A stretch of DNA of 64,000 bases from Kiloniellales bacterium (GTDB lineage: Bacteria; Pseudomonadota; Alphaproteobacteria; Kiloniellales; JAKSBE01). Shown here piece by piece: positions 41,589 to 52,575 of this stretch. Location of the stretch: NCBI GenBank assembly GCA_030066685.1, contig JASJBF010000051.1, forward strand, positions 1-64,000. Direction: 5' to 3'. A program made the position numbers and the translations under genes. The number at the start of each line of letters is the position of its first letter. The first letter of the stretch is position 1. Under the pieces are notes generated by a model. The model made no database searches and was not told the origin of the DNA. It saw only the letters and a list, made by a program, of their open reading frames with translations.

Positions 41589-42815
41589 ATGACGGCCGCC
41601 GACGCCGCGCTGGGCGCGCCGGAGCGCAAGCCGCGCAGCCCCGATCCCTGGGTGACCGGCCTGGGGCTGGTCCTGTTGCTCGGCGGCGCCCTGGCACTGG
41701 GCCAGGGCTTCGACGGCCGGCAGCCCTGGCTCTACCTGCTCGGCGGCGCCTTCGGCCTGGTGCTCTACCACGCCAGCTTCGGCTTCACCGGCGCCTGGCG
41801 GGTCTTCATCGCCGACGGCCGCGGGGCCGGGCTGCGCGCCCAGATGGTCATGCTGGCCCTGACCACCGCCTTCTTCCTGCCGATCATCGCCGCCGGCAGC
41901 CTCTTCGGTCGGCCGGCCGGCGGCTTCATCGCCCCGGTCGGGGTTTCGGTGACGGTCGGCGCCTTCCTCTTCGGCCTGGGCATGCAGTTGGGCGGCGGCT
42001 GCGCCTCGGGCACGCTCTTCACCGTGGGCGGCGGGCGGAGCCGGATGCTGGTCACCCTGGTGTTCTTCTGCGTCGGCTCGGTCGTCGGCACGGCCCATCT
42101 GCCCTGGTGGCTGAATCAGTACAGTCTGGGCAGCATCTCGCTCGGCCGCGAGTTCGGCGCCTTCGGGGCCATCGCCCTGCAGTGGGCGGTCTTCGGCGCC
42201 ATCCTGCTCGCCACCGTCGTGGTCGAGCGGCGGCGCCACGGCCGCCTGGAGCCGATTCTCCGCACGACCAAGGGCCGGAGCCGCCTGCTGCAGGGGCCCT
42301 GGCCGCTGCTCGCCGGCGCGGTCCTGCTTGCCGCGCTCAACCTGGCGACTCTGGCCCTGGCCGGCCATCCCTGGGGGGTCAGCTTCGGCTACACGATCTG
42401 GGGCGCCAAGGCGGCCTCGGCCCTGGGCCTTGATCTCGGCAGCTGGACCTACTGGTCGACGCCCGGCCGGCAAAGGTTGCTGGAGGCCTCGGTCTTCGCC
42501 AACACGACCTCGGTGATGAACTTCGGGATCATCGTCGGCGCCTTCCTGGCGGCGGGCCTGGCCGGGCGCTTCGCGCCCGAGCGGCGGATCCCCTGGCGCT
42601 CGCTGCTGGCTGCGGCCGTCGGCGGCCTGCTGATGGGCTACGGCGCGCGCCTCGCCTTCGGCTGCAACGTCGGGGCCTACTTCAGCGGCATCGCCTCGGG
42701 CAGCCTGCACGGCTGGCTCTGGTTCCTGGCCGCCCTGGTCGGCAGCTATCTTGGGACCCGGCTGCGGCCGGCCTTCGGCCTGGCGGTCGAGCGCAGCGCG
42801 CCCTGCCGGGCGTGA
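41589..42815 (+). CDS. YeeE/YedE-family transporter (thiosulfate/sulfur type)
   Basis: 408 aa with about ten hydrophobic helices. Two conserved cysteine motifs are seen: QLGGGCASGTLFTVGGG at residue ~138 and LAFGCNVGAYFSGIASGSLHGW at residue ~358. These are typical of the DUF395/TsuA family, where membrane cysteines relay thiosulfate or sulfur. Neighbours do not reveal a sulfur pathway. It is not in an operon with a TusA-like protein in this window. Confidence 0.88.
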   Translation: MTAADAALGAPERKPRSPDPWVTGLGLVLLLGGALALGQGFDGRQPWLYLLGGAFGLVLYHASFGFTGAWRVFIADGRGAGLRAQMVMLALTTAFFLPIIAAGSLFGRPAGGFIAPVGVSVTVGAFLFGLGMQLGGGCASGTLFTVGGGRSRMLVTLVFFCVGSVVGTAHLPWWLNQYSLGSISLGREFGAFGAIALQWAVFGAILLATVVVERRRHGRLEPILRTTKGRSRLLQGPWPLLAGAVLLAALNLATLALAGHPWGVSFGYTIWGAKAASALGLDLGSWTYWSTPGRQRLLEASVFANTTSVMNFGIIVGAFLAAGLAGRFAPERRIPWRSLLAAAVGGLLMGYGARLAFGCNVGAYFSGIASGSLHGWLWFLAALVGSYLGTRLRPAFGLAVERSAPCRA

Positions 42816-42821
42816 TCCCCG

Positions 42822-43868
42822 CTACCAGATGACCTCGGTCTTGGCGAGGCCGTGGTTGGTCTCGCTGCGGCGCGGGTCGACCTCTGAGCCCTCGGGCGCC
42901 AACAGCTTGCTGCGCAGCGCCCATTCGTCGACCGGCATGAAGCGCGGTGCCAGGAAGCGGTAGGTCTCACGCAGCAAGCGGACGTTGGCCTCATTGTCCT
43001 CGACCCTGGTCCGGTTCCAGGCTTCGAGCATCTCGGTCCAGGCCAGCAGGCGCTGGTGCAGCTCGTTGCGCCGCTCGCGGATGTAGCGGACCTGGGGCTC
43101 GATGTTCCTGAGCAGCGCGATGATCTCGCCGGTCTGGGCATCGATCTCCTCGAAGTCCCCGGCGAGCTTCCTGACGGCGGCGGTCATGAGGCGGGCGACC
43201 GGGTCGATCAACTCCAGGGCGATCTGCTGGCTTTTCACCACCGCGCGCAGCGCCTGGAGCTTCTCCGCCATGGCCGTGATGCCGCCGAAACGGTCGCGCA
43301 GCGCCTCGATGGCGGCGAGGTCGTCGGCCAGGCGCTCGATCAGCTGCAGCACCTTGTCCTTGTCGCGCCGCTCGAGCCCGAGCCGCGCCGCCGCTTCGCC
43401 CAGGGCGTCGTTGATCCGGGATTTGGTTGCCGGGTCCTCGGCGATCTGCGCCAGCTGCGCGCGATCCGTGACCACGGATTCGTCCCCGGCGACCCAGGTC
43501 GCCAGCTGCATCGTCAGGCGCTGGAAGGCGATCTGGCGATGGTCCGGGGAGATCTCCGCCGAGGGCGCGCCGGTCAGGAGCTCGGCCGGTATCGGATCGC
43601 CGGGGCGCAGCAGCACGACGAAGTTGAGGCCCTCGGCGACCAGCTTCAGCATGTGGTCGTCGGCGGACCCCGCGTCGATGCCGAACTCCTTGCGAATGCC
43701 GTCGAAGGGCAAGGCGATCTCGTTCTCGCCGAAGCTAACCATCATCACCGGCTGGCCGGGGTTCTGCGCGGAAAGGCGGAAATGCGGGTTTTCCATAGAG
43801 GAGAAGAGCTTGTGCTCGAAGCCGACGGACTCCGCCCGGGCCCCGTCTCTGGCCTTGTCTGCTGTCAT
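42822..43868 (-). CDS. Coiled-coil protein of unknown function
   Basis: 348 aa, no signal peptide, no TM. The first ~100 residues are a small beta-rich domain (FRLSAQNPGQPVMMVSFGENEIALPFDGIRKEF; FVVLLRPGDPIPAELLTG). From ~110 to ~315 the sequence is helical and charged with heptad-like stretches (LRAVVKSQQIALELIDPVARLMTAAVRKLAGDFEEIDAQTGEIIALLRNIEPQVRYIRERRNELHQRLLAWTEMLEAW). It ends RSKLLAPEGSEVDPRR. It stands alone and convergent with the YeeE gene by a 6-base gap. Function not recognised. Confidence 0.7.
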   Translation of the reverse strand: MTADKARDGARAESVGFEHKLFSSMENPHFRLSAQNPGQPVMMVSFGENEIALPFDGIRKEFGIDAGSADDHMLKLVAEGLNFVVLLRPGDPIPAELLTGAPSAEISPDHRQIAFQRLTMQLATWVAGDESVVTDRAQLAQIAEDPATKSRINDALGEAAARLGLERRDKDKVLQLIERLADDLAAIEALRDRFGGITAMAEKLQALRAVVKSQQIALELIDPVARLMTAAVRKLAGDFEEIDAQTGEIIALLRNIEPQVRYIRERRNELHQRLLAWTEMLEAWNRTRVEDNEANVRLLRETYRFLAPRFMPVDEWALRSKLLAPEGSEVDPRRSETNHGLAKTEVIW

Positions 43869-43965
43869 TCGCTCGCCCGCGCCGATGAGGGTTTCTCGGA
43901 GACGCTCGGACGTTCCGGCGAAAGCCGCCGGGCGTCCGGCCGGAGGTCATAGTCCACAGGTAGCG

Positions 43966-44508
43966 TTAACTCTCGGTAATCGGCGCCGGCCGAAGGCCTA
44001 AGTCCGCGGCGCCCTCCTCATCCCCGGCTTCGGTCCGGACCCCAGGCTCTGCCTCGCCGCCGCTGAAGCCGGGCCCTGGCAGCGCCTTCAGGTCGCCGAG
44101 GTCGAGCGTCCGGCCGTGCAGGTTCTGCACCGTCATGCGGGCGATGCCCAGGCCGCTGACACGCTCGACCAGCCGCAGGGGCTCCCGGCCCGGCCCGCTG
44201 ATCCAGCGATCGCCCCATTGCATCAGCGCGACCAGGACCGGCAGCAGTTCCCGTCCCTTGCGTGTCAGGCGATAGACCTTGCGGCGGCCGCCCGCCTGGG
44301 CAGCCACCCGCTCCAGGATTCCGTGGTCGGTGAGCTTGCGAAGACGCGAAGTCAGGATGTTCCGGGCAATTCCCAGGCGCTGCTGGAAGTCCTCGAAGCG
44401 ACGTGTCCCCGCGAAGGCCTCGCGGACGATCAGGATCGTCCACCACTCACCCAGGAGATCGAGGGCGCGGGCAACCGAGCAGTTCATATGGTCGAAGCGC
44501 TTTCGCAT
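43966..44508 (-). CDS. HxlR-family transcriptional regulator
   Basis: 180 aa from ATG 44508 (MRKRFDHMNCSVARALDLLGEWWT). The HxlR winged HTH has the standard elements: Cys in NCSVARAL, WWTILIVREAFAGTRRFEDFQQRLGIARNILTSRLRKLTDHGILERV and the basic wing GGRRKVYRLTRKGRELLPVLVALMQWGDRW. Many HxlR proteins use that Cys to sense aldehydes or oxidants. The C-terminal half continues beyond the usual ~110-residue size without recognised domain. Two direct repeats lie upstream. Confidence 0.9.
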   Translation of the reverse strand: MRKRFDHMNCSVARALDLLGEWWTILIVREAFAGTRRFEDFQQRLGIARNILTSRLRKLTDHGILERVAAQAGGRRKVYRLTRKGRELLPVLVALMQWGDRWISGPGREPLRLVERVSGLGIARMTVQNLHGRTLDLGDLKALPGPGFSGGEAEPGVRTEAGDEEGAADLGLRPAPITES

Positions 44509-44536
44509 CGATCTAGAGTCTAGGAAAGAAAGTTTT

Positions 44537-44559
44537 GTCTTGCAACTTTCGTCTTGCAA
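44537..44559. promoter_or_regulatory. Direct repeats upstream of hxlR
   Basis: GTCTTGCAA occurs at 44537-44545 and 44551-44559 in the same orientation, 14 bases apart, 29-51 bases upstream of the hxlR start. HxlR-type regulators often bind direct repeats of this size. The second copy is separated by ACTTTC. A match to a known site is not available. Confidence 0.45.
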
Positions 44560-44768
44560 TCTCCAAACGGATAAGTTTCATTTAGAAACGAATTTTCCAC
44601 CGAGCCGACGTTCCGTTTGATGGTAAGGCCGCAGAGGGATTCTCGACAGATGCCCGCCGTCATCCATTTTGACCTTGCGTGCCTTTGCCGCGGCTTCGAG
44701 GCCTGGATCGGCAAGGCGATGAGCCTCGAGGTCGAGGGTTCCGGAGCGGCCGGCGCCGGGGCGGCCCC

Positions 44769-45362
44769 ATGATCACAGCCAGGGCCGCCTTTCACGCCAC
44801 GCTGGCCGACGGGGGAGAGGTCCGTCTGCATCCGCTTTCTTCGGAAGATGCCCCCGCATTGCAGGCCGGGCTGCAGCGCCTCTCCCCCCTTTCTCAATAC
44901 CGGCGCTTCGGACGGCCGGTTTCGCGGTTTTCCACCCAGGAACTGCGCTACCTCACCGATGTCGACCATTGCCGACACGTCGCCTGGGGCGCGACCGATC
45001 TGAGCGTGCCCCAGCGCCAGGGGATCGGGGTGGCCCGCTACGTCCACCTTGAGGACCGGCCGGGCACCGCGGAGATCGCCCTCGCCGTGGTCGACGCCCA
45101 TCAGCGGCGGGGCCTCGGGATCCTCTTCGTCGCCCTGCTGTGGCGTCTGGCGCGGGCCCAGGGCCTGCAGCGCTTTTCCGGCCAGGTTCACGCCGGTAAC
45201 GCGCCGGCGCTGGCGATCCTGGCGCAACTGGATGGCCGCATCGAAGCCTCGGAGGCGGACTCGGTCACGGTCTCGGCCCCGCTGCCGGAGACCCTGGAGG
45301 GTTTTCCCGAATCCGACTTCGGCCGACGGACCAGGGAGGCGGCCCGCTTCTTGCCGCTGTGA
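44769..45362 (+). CDS. GNAT-family N-acetyltransferase
   Basis: 197 aa from ATG 44769; an upstream frame start at 44679 would cover unrelated sequence. Motif A is AEIALAVVDAHQRRGLGILFVALLWRLARAQG, with RRGLG as the acetyl-CoA loop, followed by VHAGNAPALAILAQL. The start region LHPLSSEDAPALQAGLQRLSPLSQYRRFGRPVSRFSTQELRYLTDVDH is like a class of GNATs acting on protein N-termini or small amines. The substrate is unknown. Confidence 0.8.
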   Translation: MITARAAFHATLADGGEVRLHPLSSEDAPALQAGLQRLSPLSQYRRFGRPVSRFSTQELRYLTDVDHCRHVAWGATDLSVPQRQGIGVARYVHLEDRPGTAEIALAVVDAHQRRGLGILFVALLWRLARAQGLQRFSGQVHAGNAPALAILAQLDGRIEASEADSVTVSAPLPETLEGFPESDFGRRTREAARFLPL

Positions 45363-45406
45363 CGCCGGCGCAGGGCCCCGCCGAAGCTGGCCGCGGGCAA
45401 AGGAAC

Positions 45407-45433
45407 GACGGCGCGGCTACCTGCCGCGCCGTC
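45407..45433. terminator. Bidirectional terminator between convergent genes
   Basis: Perfect 10-bp inverted repeat GACGGCGCGG (45407-45416) and CCGCGCCGTC (45424-45433) with loop CTACCTG, placed 45 bases after the GNAT stop and 28 bases from the TadG stop. Reading minus, GTTCCTTTG follows; reading plus, GCCGGAGTCGCCCC. It more plausibly ends the minus-strand transcript. Confidence 0.55.
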
Positions 45434-45460
45434 GCCGGAGTCGCCCCTCTTTCCTTCCGC

Positions 45461-46723
45461 TTACTGGGTCAGTCTCAAGGTGCTCAGGTCGTTGGCGATC
45501 GTGGTGAAGGCAAGCTCCAGCTGCTCACCGCTTGGGGACTTGAAGTAGCGCTCGGCGCCGGAGGCGCAGCTCTCGAAGAGCGCGTTGGTGTCGGGATCGT
45601 TCAGCTGGAAGGTGATGGTGTAGATGATCACGCCCTGAGTCTTCATCGCCTGGCACTGCTGGGCGAACATGGCCTCGGTCGCCGCCACGCTCAGCGGGTC
45701 GTCGGCGCAGTTCGGCGTGTTGGCGCCGTCGGTCATGATGATGATCGCCTTGTCCATCAGCGCCTCGCCGTAGTCCAGCGGCAGGGTGTTGTTCTCCCAG
45801 AAGGTTCGCCAGTTGGGCGAGAGCGTGCGCCAGCCCCAGACCGAGCCGACGTCGTAGCGCGTGCAGCCCTTGGCGGCCATGGCGTCGATCGCCGACTTGA
45901 CCGCGGACTTGCTCTCGACCAGCGGCAGCACGGGCGCCTTCGGACAGATCTTGCTCCTGTACTCCGAGGCCGGCGGCGCATGGGCGCCGGAGTAGTGGCT
46001 GAAGGGCGCCTCGATCGGGGAGCTGTCGCCGGTGTTATGGGGCGCCGGGCGCGGGTTCAGGCAGACGTAGTCCGGGTCGAGCGGCGAGACCGGGTGCACG
46101 CTCGGGAAGCCGGTGACGTTGGAACGGGCCGTGAAGGGCACCAGCGCGACGTAGAGGTCTTCGACCGTATCGTTGTCGCCATAGAGGATGTCCAGCAGCA
46201 GCTTGGAGGACTCCTTCAGGTCGCCCAGCTTGCTGCCCTTCATGGAGCCGGAGTTGTCTAGCACCATCGCAACTTCCAGGCCCTTGATCGTGCGGTTGAC
46301 GGTGGCGCGGGCCGAAACCTCGACGTTCTGGATGCTCAGGACCCGCATCAGGGTCGTCGGAATGCTCGCCGAGGCCACCACCGTGATCTCGTCGCCTTCG
46401 GTGTTCACCGTGATGTTGGGCTCGGAGACATCGGCGCCCATGTAGCCTTGCGGGAAATTGGCGTCGAAGTACTTGGTAATCTGCGCCGCATAGTCGCCGC
46501 CGCCGCCGATCGTCAGCGAGCGGCCGCCGGCCAGCGCCGCCGCGTCGACGGCTTGGCTGAGGCGGGCGTTGACCATGTAGCCGCGGCCGGCATCGAAGGC
46601 GAGCCCGGCCGCGCCGACGAGGACCAACATGGCGGTCGCGAGGATCACGACCGCAGATCCACCTTCGTCGGCGGCATAGCTGCGAAGCTGCTTGAGTCGG
46701 CGAGAGACGGGCTTGGGCCTCAT
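45461..46723 (-). CDS. TadG-like protein with N-terminal TM and vWA domain
   Basis: 420 aa. A hydrophobic segment (GGSAVVILATAMLVLVGAAGLAFDAGRGYMV) at ~22-50 is the TadE/G-type start, including the FDAGRGY with Glu/Asp signature used in prepilin-like TadG. vWA domain: AMVLDNSGSMKGSKL (MIDAS D-x-S-x-S) at ~152, then TMADG-like ...IIIMTDGANTPNC near ~338, with four or more cysteines. TadG is a minor pseudopilin-like component of Tad pili. No other tad genes (cpaA-F, tadA-C) lie in this window, so this is an orphan TadG-like gene. Confidence 0.85.
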   Translation of the reverse strand: MRPKPVSRRLKQLRSYAADEGGSAVVILATAMLVLVGAAGLAFDAGRGYMVNARLSQAVDAAALAGGRSLTIGGGGDYAAQITKYFDANFPQGYMGADVSEPNITVNTEGDEITVVASASIPTTLMRVLSIQNVEVSARATVNRTIKGLEVAMVLDNSGSMKGSKLGDLKESSKLLLDILYGDNDTVEDLYVALVPFTARSNVTGFPSVHPVSPLDPDYVCLNPRPAPHNTGDSSPIEAPFSHYSGAHAPPASEYRSKICPKAPVLPLVESKSAVKSAIDAMAAKGCTRYDVGSVWGWRTLSPNWRTFWENNTLPLDYGEALMDKAIIIMTDGANTPNCADDPLSVAATEAMFAQQCQAMKTQGVIIYTITFQLNDPDTNALFESCASGAERYFKSPSGEQLELAFTTIANDLSTLRLTQ

Positions 46724-47266
46724 GGCGGCTACTCCTTGTCCTTTTCCACAGACTCACCGCTTCCCGCGGAGCTGCGTTCCGAAGCGGGGCTTGACGGCTG
46801 CGTTCTGCGGCCTCAAGGAGCGCCTATTGAACGAGATCAATCATAGAATTGACAGTGTCATTTAAATGGCCTGTGTCAGTATTTAGGCAGAAATGATTAT
46901 GGTTTACATAGTATTTATTGATTAATACTTGAATAATTGCTTGATCTTTCGGACCGGCGCTCCGGGCGCGGGACCAGGCCGAACCGCGCATCGCGGGCAG
47001 TGACGGGGCGGGCGCGGGGAACGCTCTCTGCCATCCGAGGCTGCGGCCCGGAGACTTGGCCGTTTAGGATCCGAGCGGCCGCGGACCCGACTGTCGTGAC
47101 ATTTCTGTGGCGCGGCCGCGAGGGCGGACGAAGCGGGCGCCTGGCGATGAGCCGGCGGGTTGTGGCCCGGAGCGTTATCGCAGGGCTCCCGGCCGGCCGC
47201 GTCCGATTGGGAGGTGGCTTAGCGCACTTCCCGATCAGACGCGTTCGCGTTCGATCGGACAACGCC
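46724..47266. other. AT-rich intergenic region upstream of tadG-like gene
   Basis: 543 bases without a supported gene. The segment 46830-46940 is strongly AT-rich and probably includes the tadG promoter. It contains TGACA-G-TGTCA (46850-46860) and AGTATT/AATACT (46910-46915 and 46924-46929) as inverted repeats. At 47227-47250 a 24-base segment matches one beside repeat copy 2 (23 of 24 bases, opposite strand). No tRNA or small RNA recognised. Confidence 0.5.
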
Positions 47267-47599
47267 TTAGCATTGCCCCTCGACGCCAGGCACCTTGCAG
47301 CTTCCCGTGGTGAACTCCGTCATCTGGCGGCAGCGCGCGCTCATGACGATCACCAGCTGCCCTTGGGAGCAGGATCCGAGCGCGACCCAGGCATCGAAGC
47401 CGACCAGGCGGCTGCCCTGGCCTCTGGATTGGAAGCGGCCGTCGACACGGATGTTCTTGACGTCGCCCGTGTCGATGCCAAGTTCGGCCAGGCGCTGCTT
47501 GGCGATGACCGAACAGGGATGGTCGTCGGTCTCCGCGGAGACCGGCAGGCTGAGGAAGCCTGCGCCGAGGACGGCGGCAGCCGTCAGGAGTCTCTTCAC
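47267..47599 (-). CDS. Small secreted cysteine-containing protein
   Basis: 110 aa from GTG 47599 with GGGAG six bases upstream. A signal peptide (VKRLLTAAAVLGAGFLSLPVSA) is followed by DDHPCSVIAKQRLAELG, then FDAWVALGSCSQGQLVIVMSARCRQMTEFTTGSCKVPGVEGQC with five cysteines in the mature protein. No known family. Secreted proteins of this shape are often disulfide-bonded periplasmic factors. It lies alone between tadG and dctM. Confidence 0.65.
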   Translation of the reverse strand: MKRLLTAAAVLGAGFLSLPVSAETDDHPCSVIAKQRLAELGIDTGDVKNIRVDGRFQSRGQGSRLVGFDAWVALGSCSQGQLVIVMSARCRQMTEFTTGSCKVPGVEGQC

Positions 47600-47740
47600 G
47601 TCACGCTCCCAGGCCCTTGCTGTGTCGGCCGCGGCCATGATCGACCGTGCCCACCCCAGGATTAGAACAGGCAGGGGCCACCATCAACGCCCTCGACGTC
47701 GTGCGACGCGCACGATCGGGTGAGCGCCGCCACCGCCAGC

Positions 47741-49111
47741 TCAGCGCGTGATGATCTCCGGCCCCATCAGGGCATTGGGGATCAGTGTCGAGAGCCCTGG
47801 TATGTAGGTCACCATGATCAGAAAGACGAAGAGGATTGCCAGCCAGGGCGAGGCCGCCTTGACCACGCTCATCATCGGCATCTGCGCCACGCCCGAGGTG
47901 ACGAAGAGGTTCAGGCCGACCGGCGGCGTGATCATGCCGATCTCCATGTTGACCACCATGATGATGCCCAGGTGGATCGGGTCGATGCCCAGCTCGATCG
48001 CGATCGGAAAGACCAGAGGCGCGACGATCACGATCAGCCCCGACGGCTCCATGAACTGGCCGCCGATCAGGAGGATCACGTTGACGATCACCAGGAACAT
48101 CACCGGCCCGAAGCCGGCGTCCAGCATGGCCGCGGCGATTGACTGCGGGATCTGCTCCTCGGTCAGGACATGCTTCAGGATCAGCGCATTGGCGATGATG
48201 AACATCAGCATGATGGTCAGCTTGCCGGCTTCCAGCAGGGTCTTCTTGGTGTCCGGATGCCAGAGGGTGGTCAGCGCCAGCCAGGGGATCATCGCCAGGC
48301 TTCTGCCGCCGCCCTCGCGGCTGAAGGGGCCCATGTCGCGGTAGATGAAGTTGGCGATGAAGAAGGCGTAGATCGCGGCCACCGCGGCCGCCTCGGTCGG
48401 CGTGAAGATGCCGCCGTAGATGCCGCCGAGGATGATCACGATCAGGAACAGGCCCCAGGCCGCGTCGCGGGCGGACTCGAAGATCTCCTTCAGCCCCGCC
48501 CAGGGCTGCGCCGGCAGGTCCTTGATCTTGGCCGCGACGTAGATGCCGATCATCAGCATCAGCCCGGCCAGCAGGCCGGGGATGACCCCGGCCAGGAACA
48601 TGCGGCCGACCGAGACGTCGACCGCGGCGGCGTAGACCACCATGACGATCGACGGCGGGATCAGGATGCCCAGGGTGCCGGCGTTGCAGATCACGCCGGC
48701 GGCGAACTCCTTGGTGTAGCCGACCTGGCGCATGCCGGCGATGACGATGGTGCCGATGGCGACCACCGTCGCCGGCGAGGAACCGCTGAGTGCGGCGAAG
48801 AGCATGCAGGCGAAGACGCCGGCGATGGCCAGGCCGCCCTGGAAGTGGCCGACGCAGGCGATGGCAAAGCGGATGATCCGCTGGGCGACGCCGCCGGTCG
48901 ACATGAAGGCCGAGGCCAGGATGAAGAAGGGGATGGCCAGCAGGGTGTAGTGGCCATCGAAGGCCGAAAACAGGGTCTGGGCGATCGAGGCCAGGGAAGC
49001 GTCGGAATAGGCGAGCAGGAAGATCACGCTGGACAGCCCCAGGGCCACCGCGATGGGCACGCCGATCAGCAGCAGGCCGATGACCAGCAGGAACAGCAGG
49101 AAGGCTTCCAT
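47741..49111 (-). CDS. dctM: TRAP transporter large permease
   Basis: 456 aa with about 12 TM segments. TRAP-type signatures include LFALSGSSPATVVAIGTIVIAGM, the GILIPPSIVMVVYAAAVDVSVGRMFLAG segment (first repeat) and ITPPVGLNLFVTSGVAQMPM (second repeat), plus GGIYGGIFTPTEAAAVAAIYA. It transports C4-dicarboxylates with DctQ using a sodium gradient and the periplasmic DctP. It ends the dctPQM operon; its start is five bases from the dctQ stop. Confidence 0.95.
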   Translation of the reverse strand: MEAFLLFLLVIGLLLIGVPIAVALGLSSVIFLLAYSDASLASIAQTLFSAFDGHYTLLAIPFFILASAFMSTGGVAQRIIRFAIACVGHFQGGLAIAGVFACMLFAALSGSSPATVVAIGTIVIAGMRQVGYTKEFAAGVICNAGTLGILIPPSIVMVVYAAAVDVSVGRMFLAGVIPGLLAGLMLMIGIYVAAKIKDLPAQPWAGLKEIFESARDAAWGLFLIVIILGGIYGGIFTPTEAAAVAAIYAFFIANFIYRDMGPFSREGGGRSLAMIPWLALTTLWHPDTKKTLLEAGKLTIMLMFIIANALILKHVLTEEQIPQSIAAAMLDAGFGPVMFLVIVNVILLIGGQFMEPSGLIVIVAPLVFPIAIELGIDPIHLGIIMVVNMEIGMITPPVGLNLFVTSGVAQMPMMSVVKAASPWLAILFVFLIMVTYIPGLSTLIPNALMGPEIITR

Positions 49112-49115
49112 GGGA

Positions 49116-49733
49116 TCAGCCCTTCCGTCCCACGGCGCGCTCGGCGCCCGCCTCGTCGATCAGCTCCTCGGCCTCGTGGCTGGCGATCAGCATCTCCTGG
49201 CGGCCGAGCAGCACCCGCCAGCCGGCCTGGAGGAAGCGGAAGGTCAGGAGCACCATGCTGAGCGGTAGGACGAAGTAGGGAATGAAGCGGGGGATCTTCT
49301 CGTAGGGCTCGCCCTCGTTCATCGAGTCCGCCAGGAACTGGAGGAAATCGGGCATGGGAATGTCATTGACCTCCAGGAAGGAGGCCGAGGTGGCGAACTT
49401 CCACCAATAGTTCCAGCCGCCGAGCAGCAGCAGCAGGCTGAAGGCCAGGCAGCAGACCACGGAGATCAGGGTCAGGACCTTGCGGGTCTTCGGGTTGACC
49501 GCGCTGACGACGACGTCGACGCCGAGGTGCGCCGTGATCTTGACGCAGTAGGACACCCCCAGCAGGACCAGCCAGGCGAAGAGGAAGACCGTTGCCTCGA
49601 GGGCCCAGAGGATGTTGTCCGCGAAGACCTGGCGCGCGACCACGTTCGCGAAGGTGATGACCGTCATCAGGCCGAGGATCGCGGCGATCAGCGTCTCCTC
49701 GATCTGGTTCACGGCCCTGCCGAGACCCTGCAT
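49116..49733 (-). CDS. dctQ: TRAP transporter small permease
   Basis: 205 aa. TM segments at ~10-35, ~45-65, ~90-110 and ~160-180. LWALEATVFLFAWLVLLGVSYCVKITAHLGVDVVVSAVNPKTRK is the classic DctQ central segment. The C-terminal tail (ASHEAEELIDEAGAERAVGRKG) is longer than usual. It partners DctM as membrane scaffold. Start ATG 49733. Confidence 0.92.
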   Translation of the reverse strand: MQGLGRAVNQIEETLIAAILGLMTVITFANVVARQVFADNILWALEATVFLFAWLVLLGVSYCVKITAHLGVDVVVSAVNPKTRKVLTLISVVCCLAFSLLLLLGGWNYWWKFATSASFLEVNDIPMPDFLQFLADSMNEGEPYEKIPRFIPYFVLPLSMVLLTFRFLQAGWRVLLGRQEMLIASHEAEELIDEAGAERAVGRKG

Positions 49734-49846
49734 CTTGTTCTCCCCCTGCTCGCGCGCCTTGTTCTAGCGCTTCGGCGCTGCCGCCGCTCAGGCCGAAGCC
49801 TTGCCGCCGCGGCCTGCCCCCGGAATCTTATACACAGTTTCCAGGC

Positions 49847-49874
49847 GCGGCGGCCCGCAATCGCGAGCCGCCGC
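49847..49874 (-). terminator. Strong hairpin in the dctP-dctQ gap
   Basis: Minus strand: GCGGCGGCTCGC (49874-49863), loop GATT, GCGGGCCGCCGC (49858-49847): 12 bp with one U-G pair. It follows the dctP stop codon by about 26 bases and has no T-tract, so it probably stabilises the 5' segment or attenuates dctQM rather than ending the transcript. Confidence 0.6.
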
Positions 49875-49900
49875 CTCGTTATGGTCTTGTCGTAAGGGTC

Positions 49901-52571
<2,671 letters not shown>

Positions 52572-52575
<4 letters not shown>

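Noticed and set aside
44679-44768. Extended N-terminus of the GNAT gene
   Set aside because: The added segment is Arg/Gly-rich without homology, so the ATG at 44769 is preferred although its ribosome binding site is weak.
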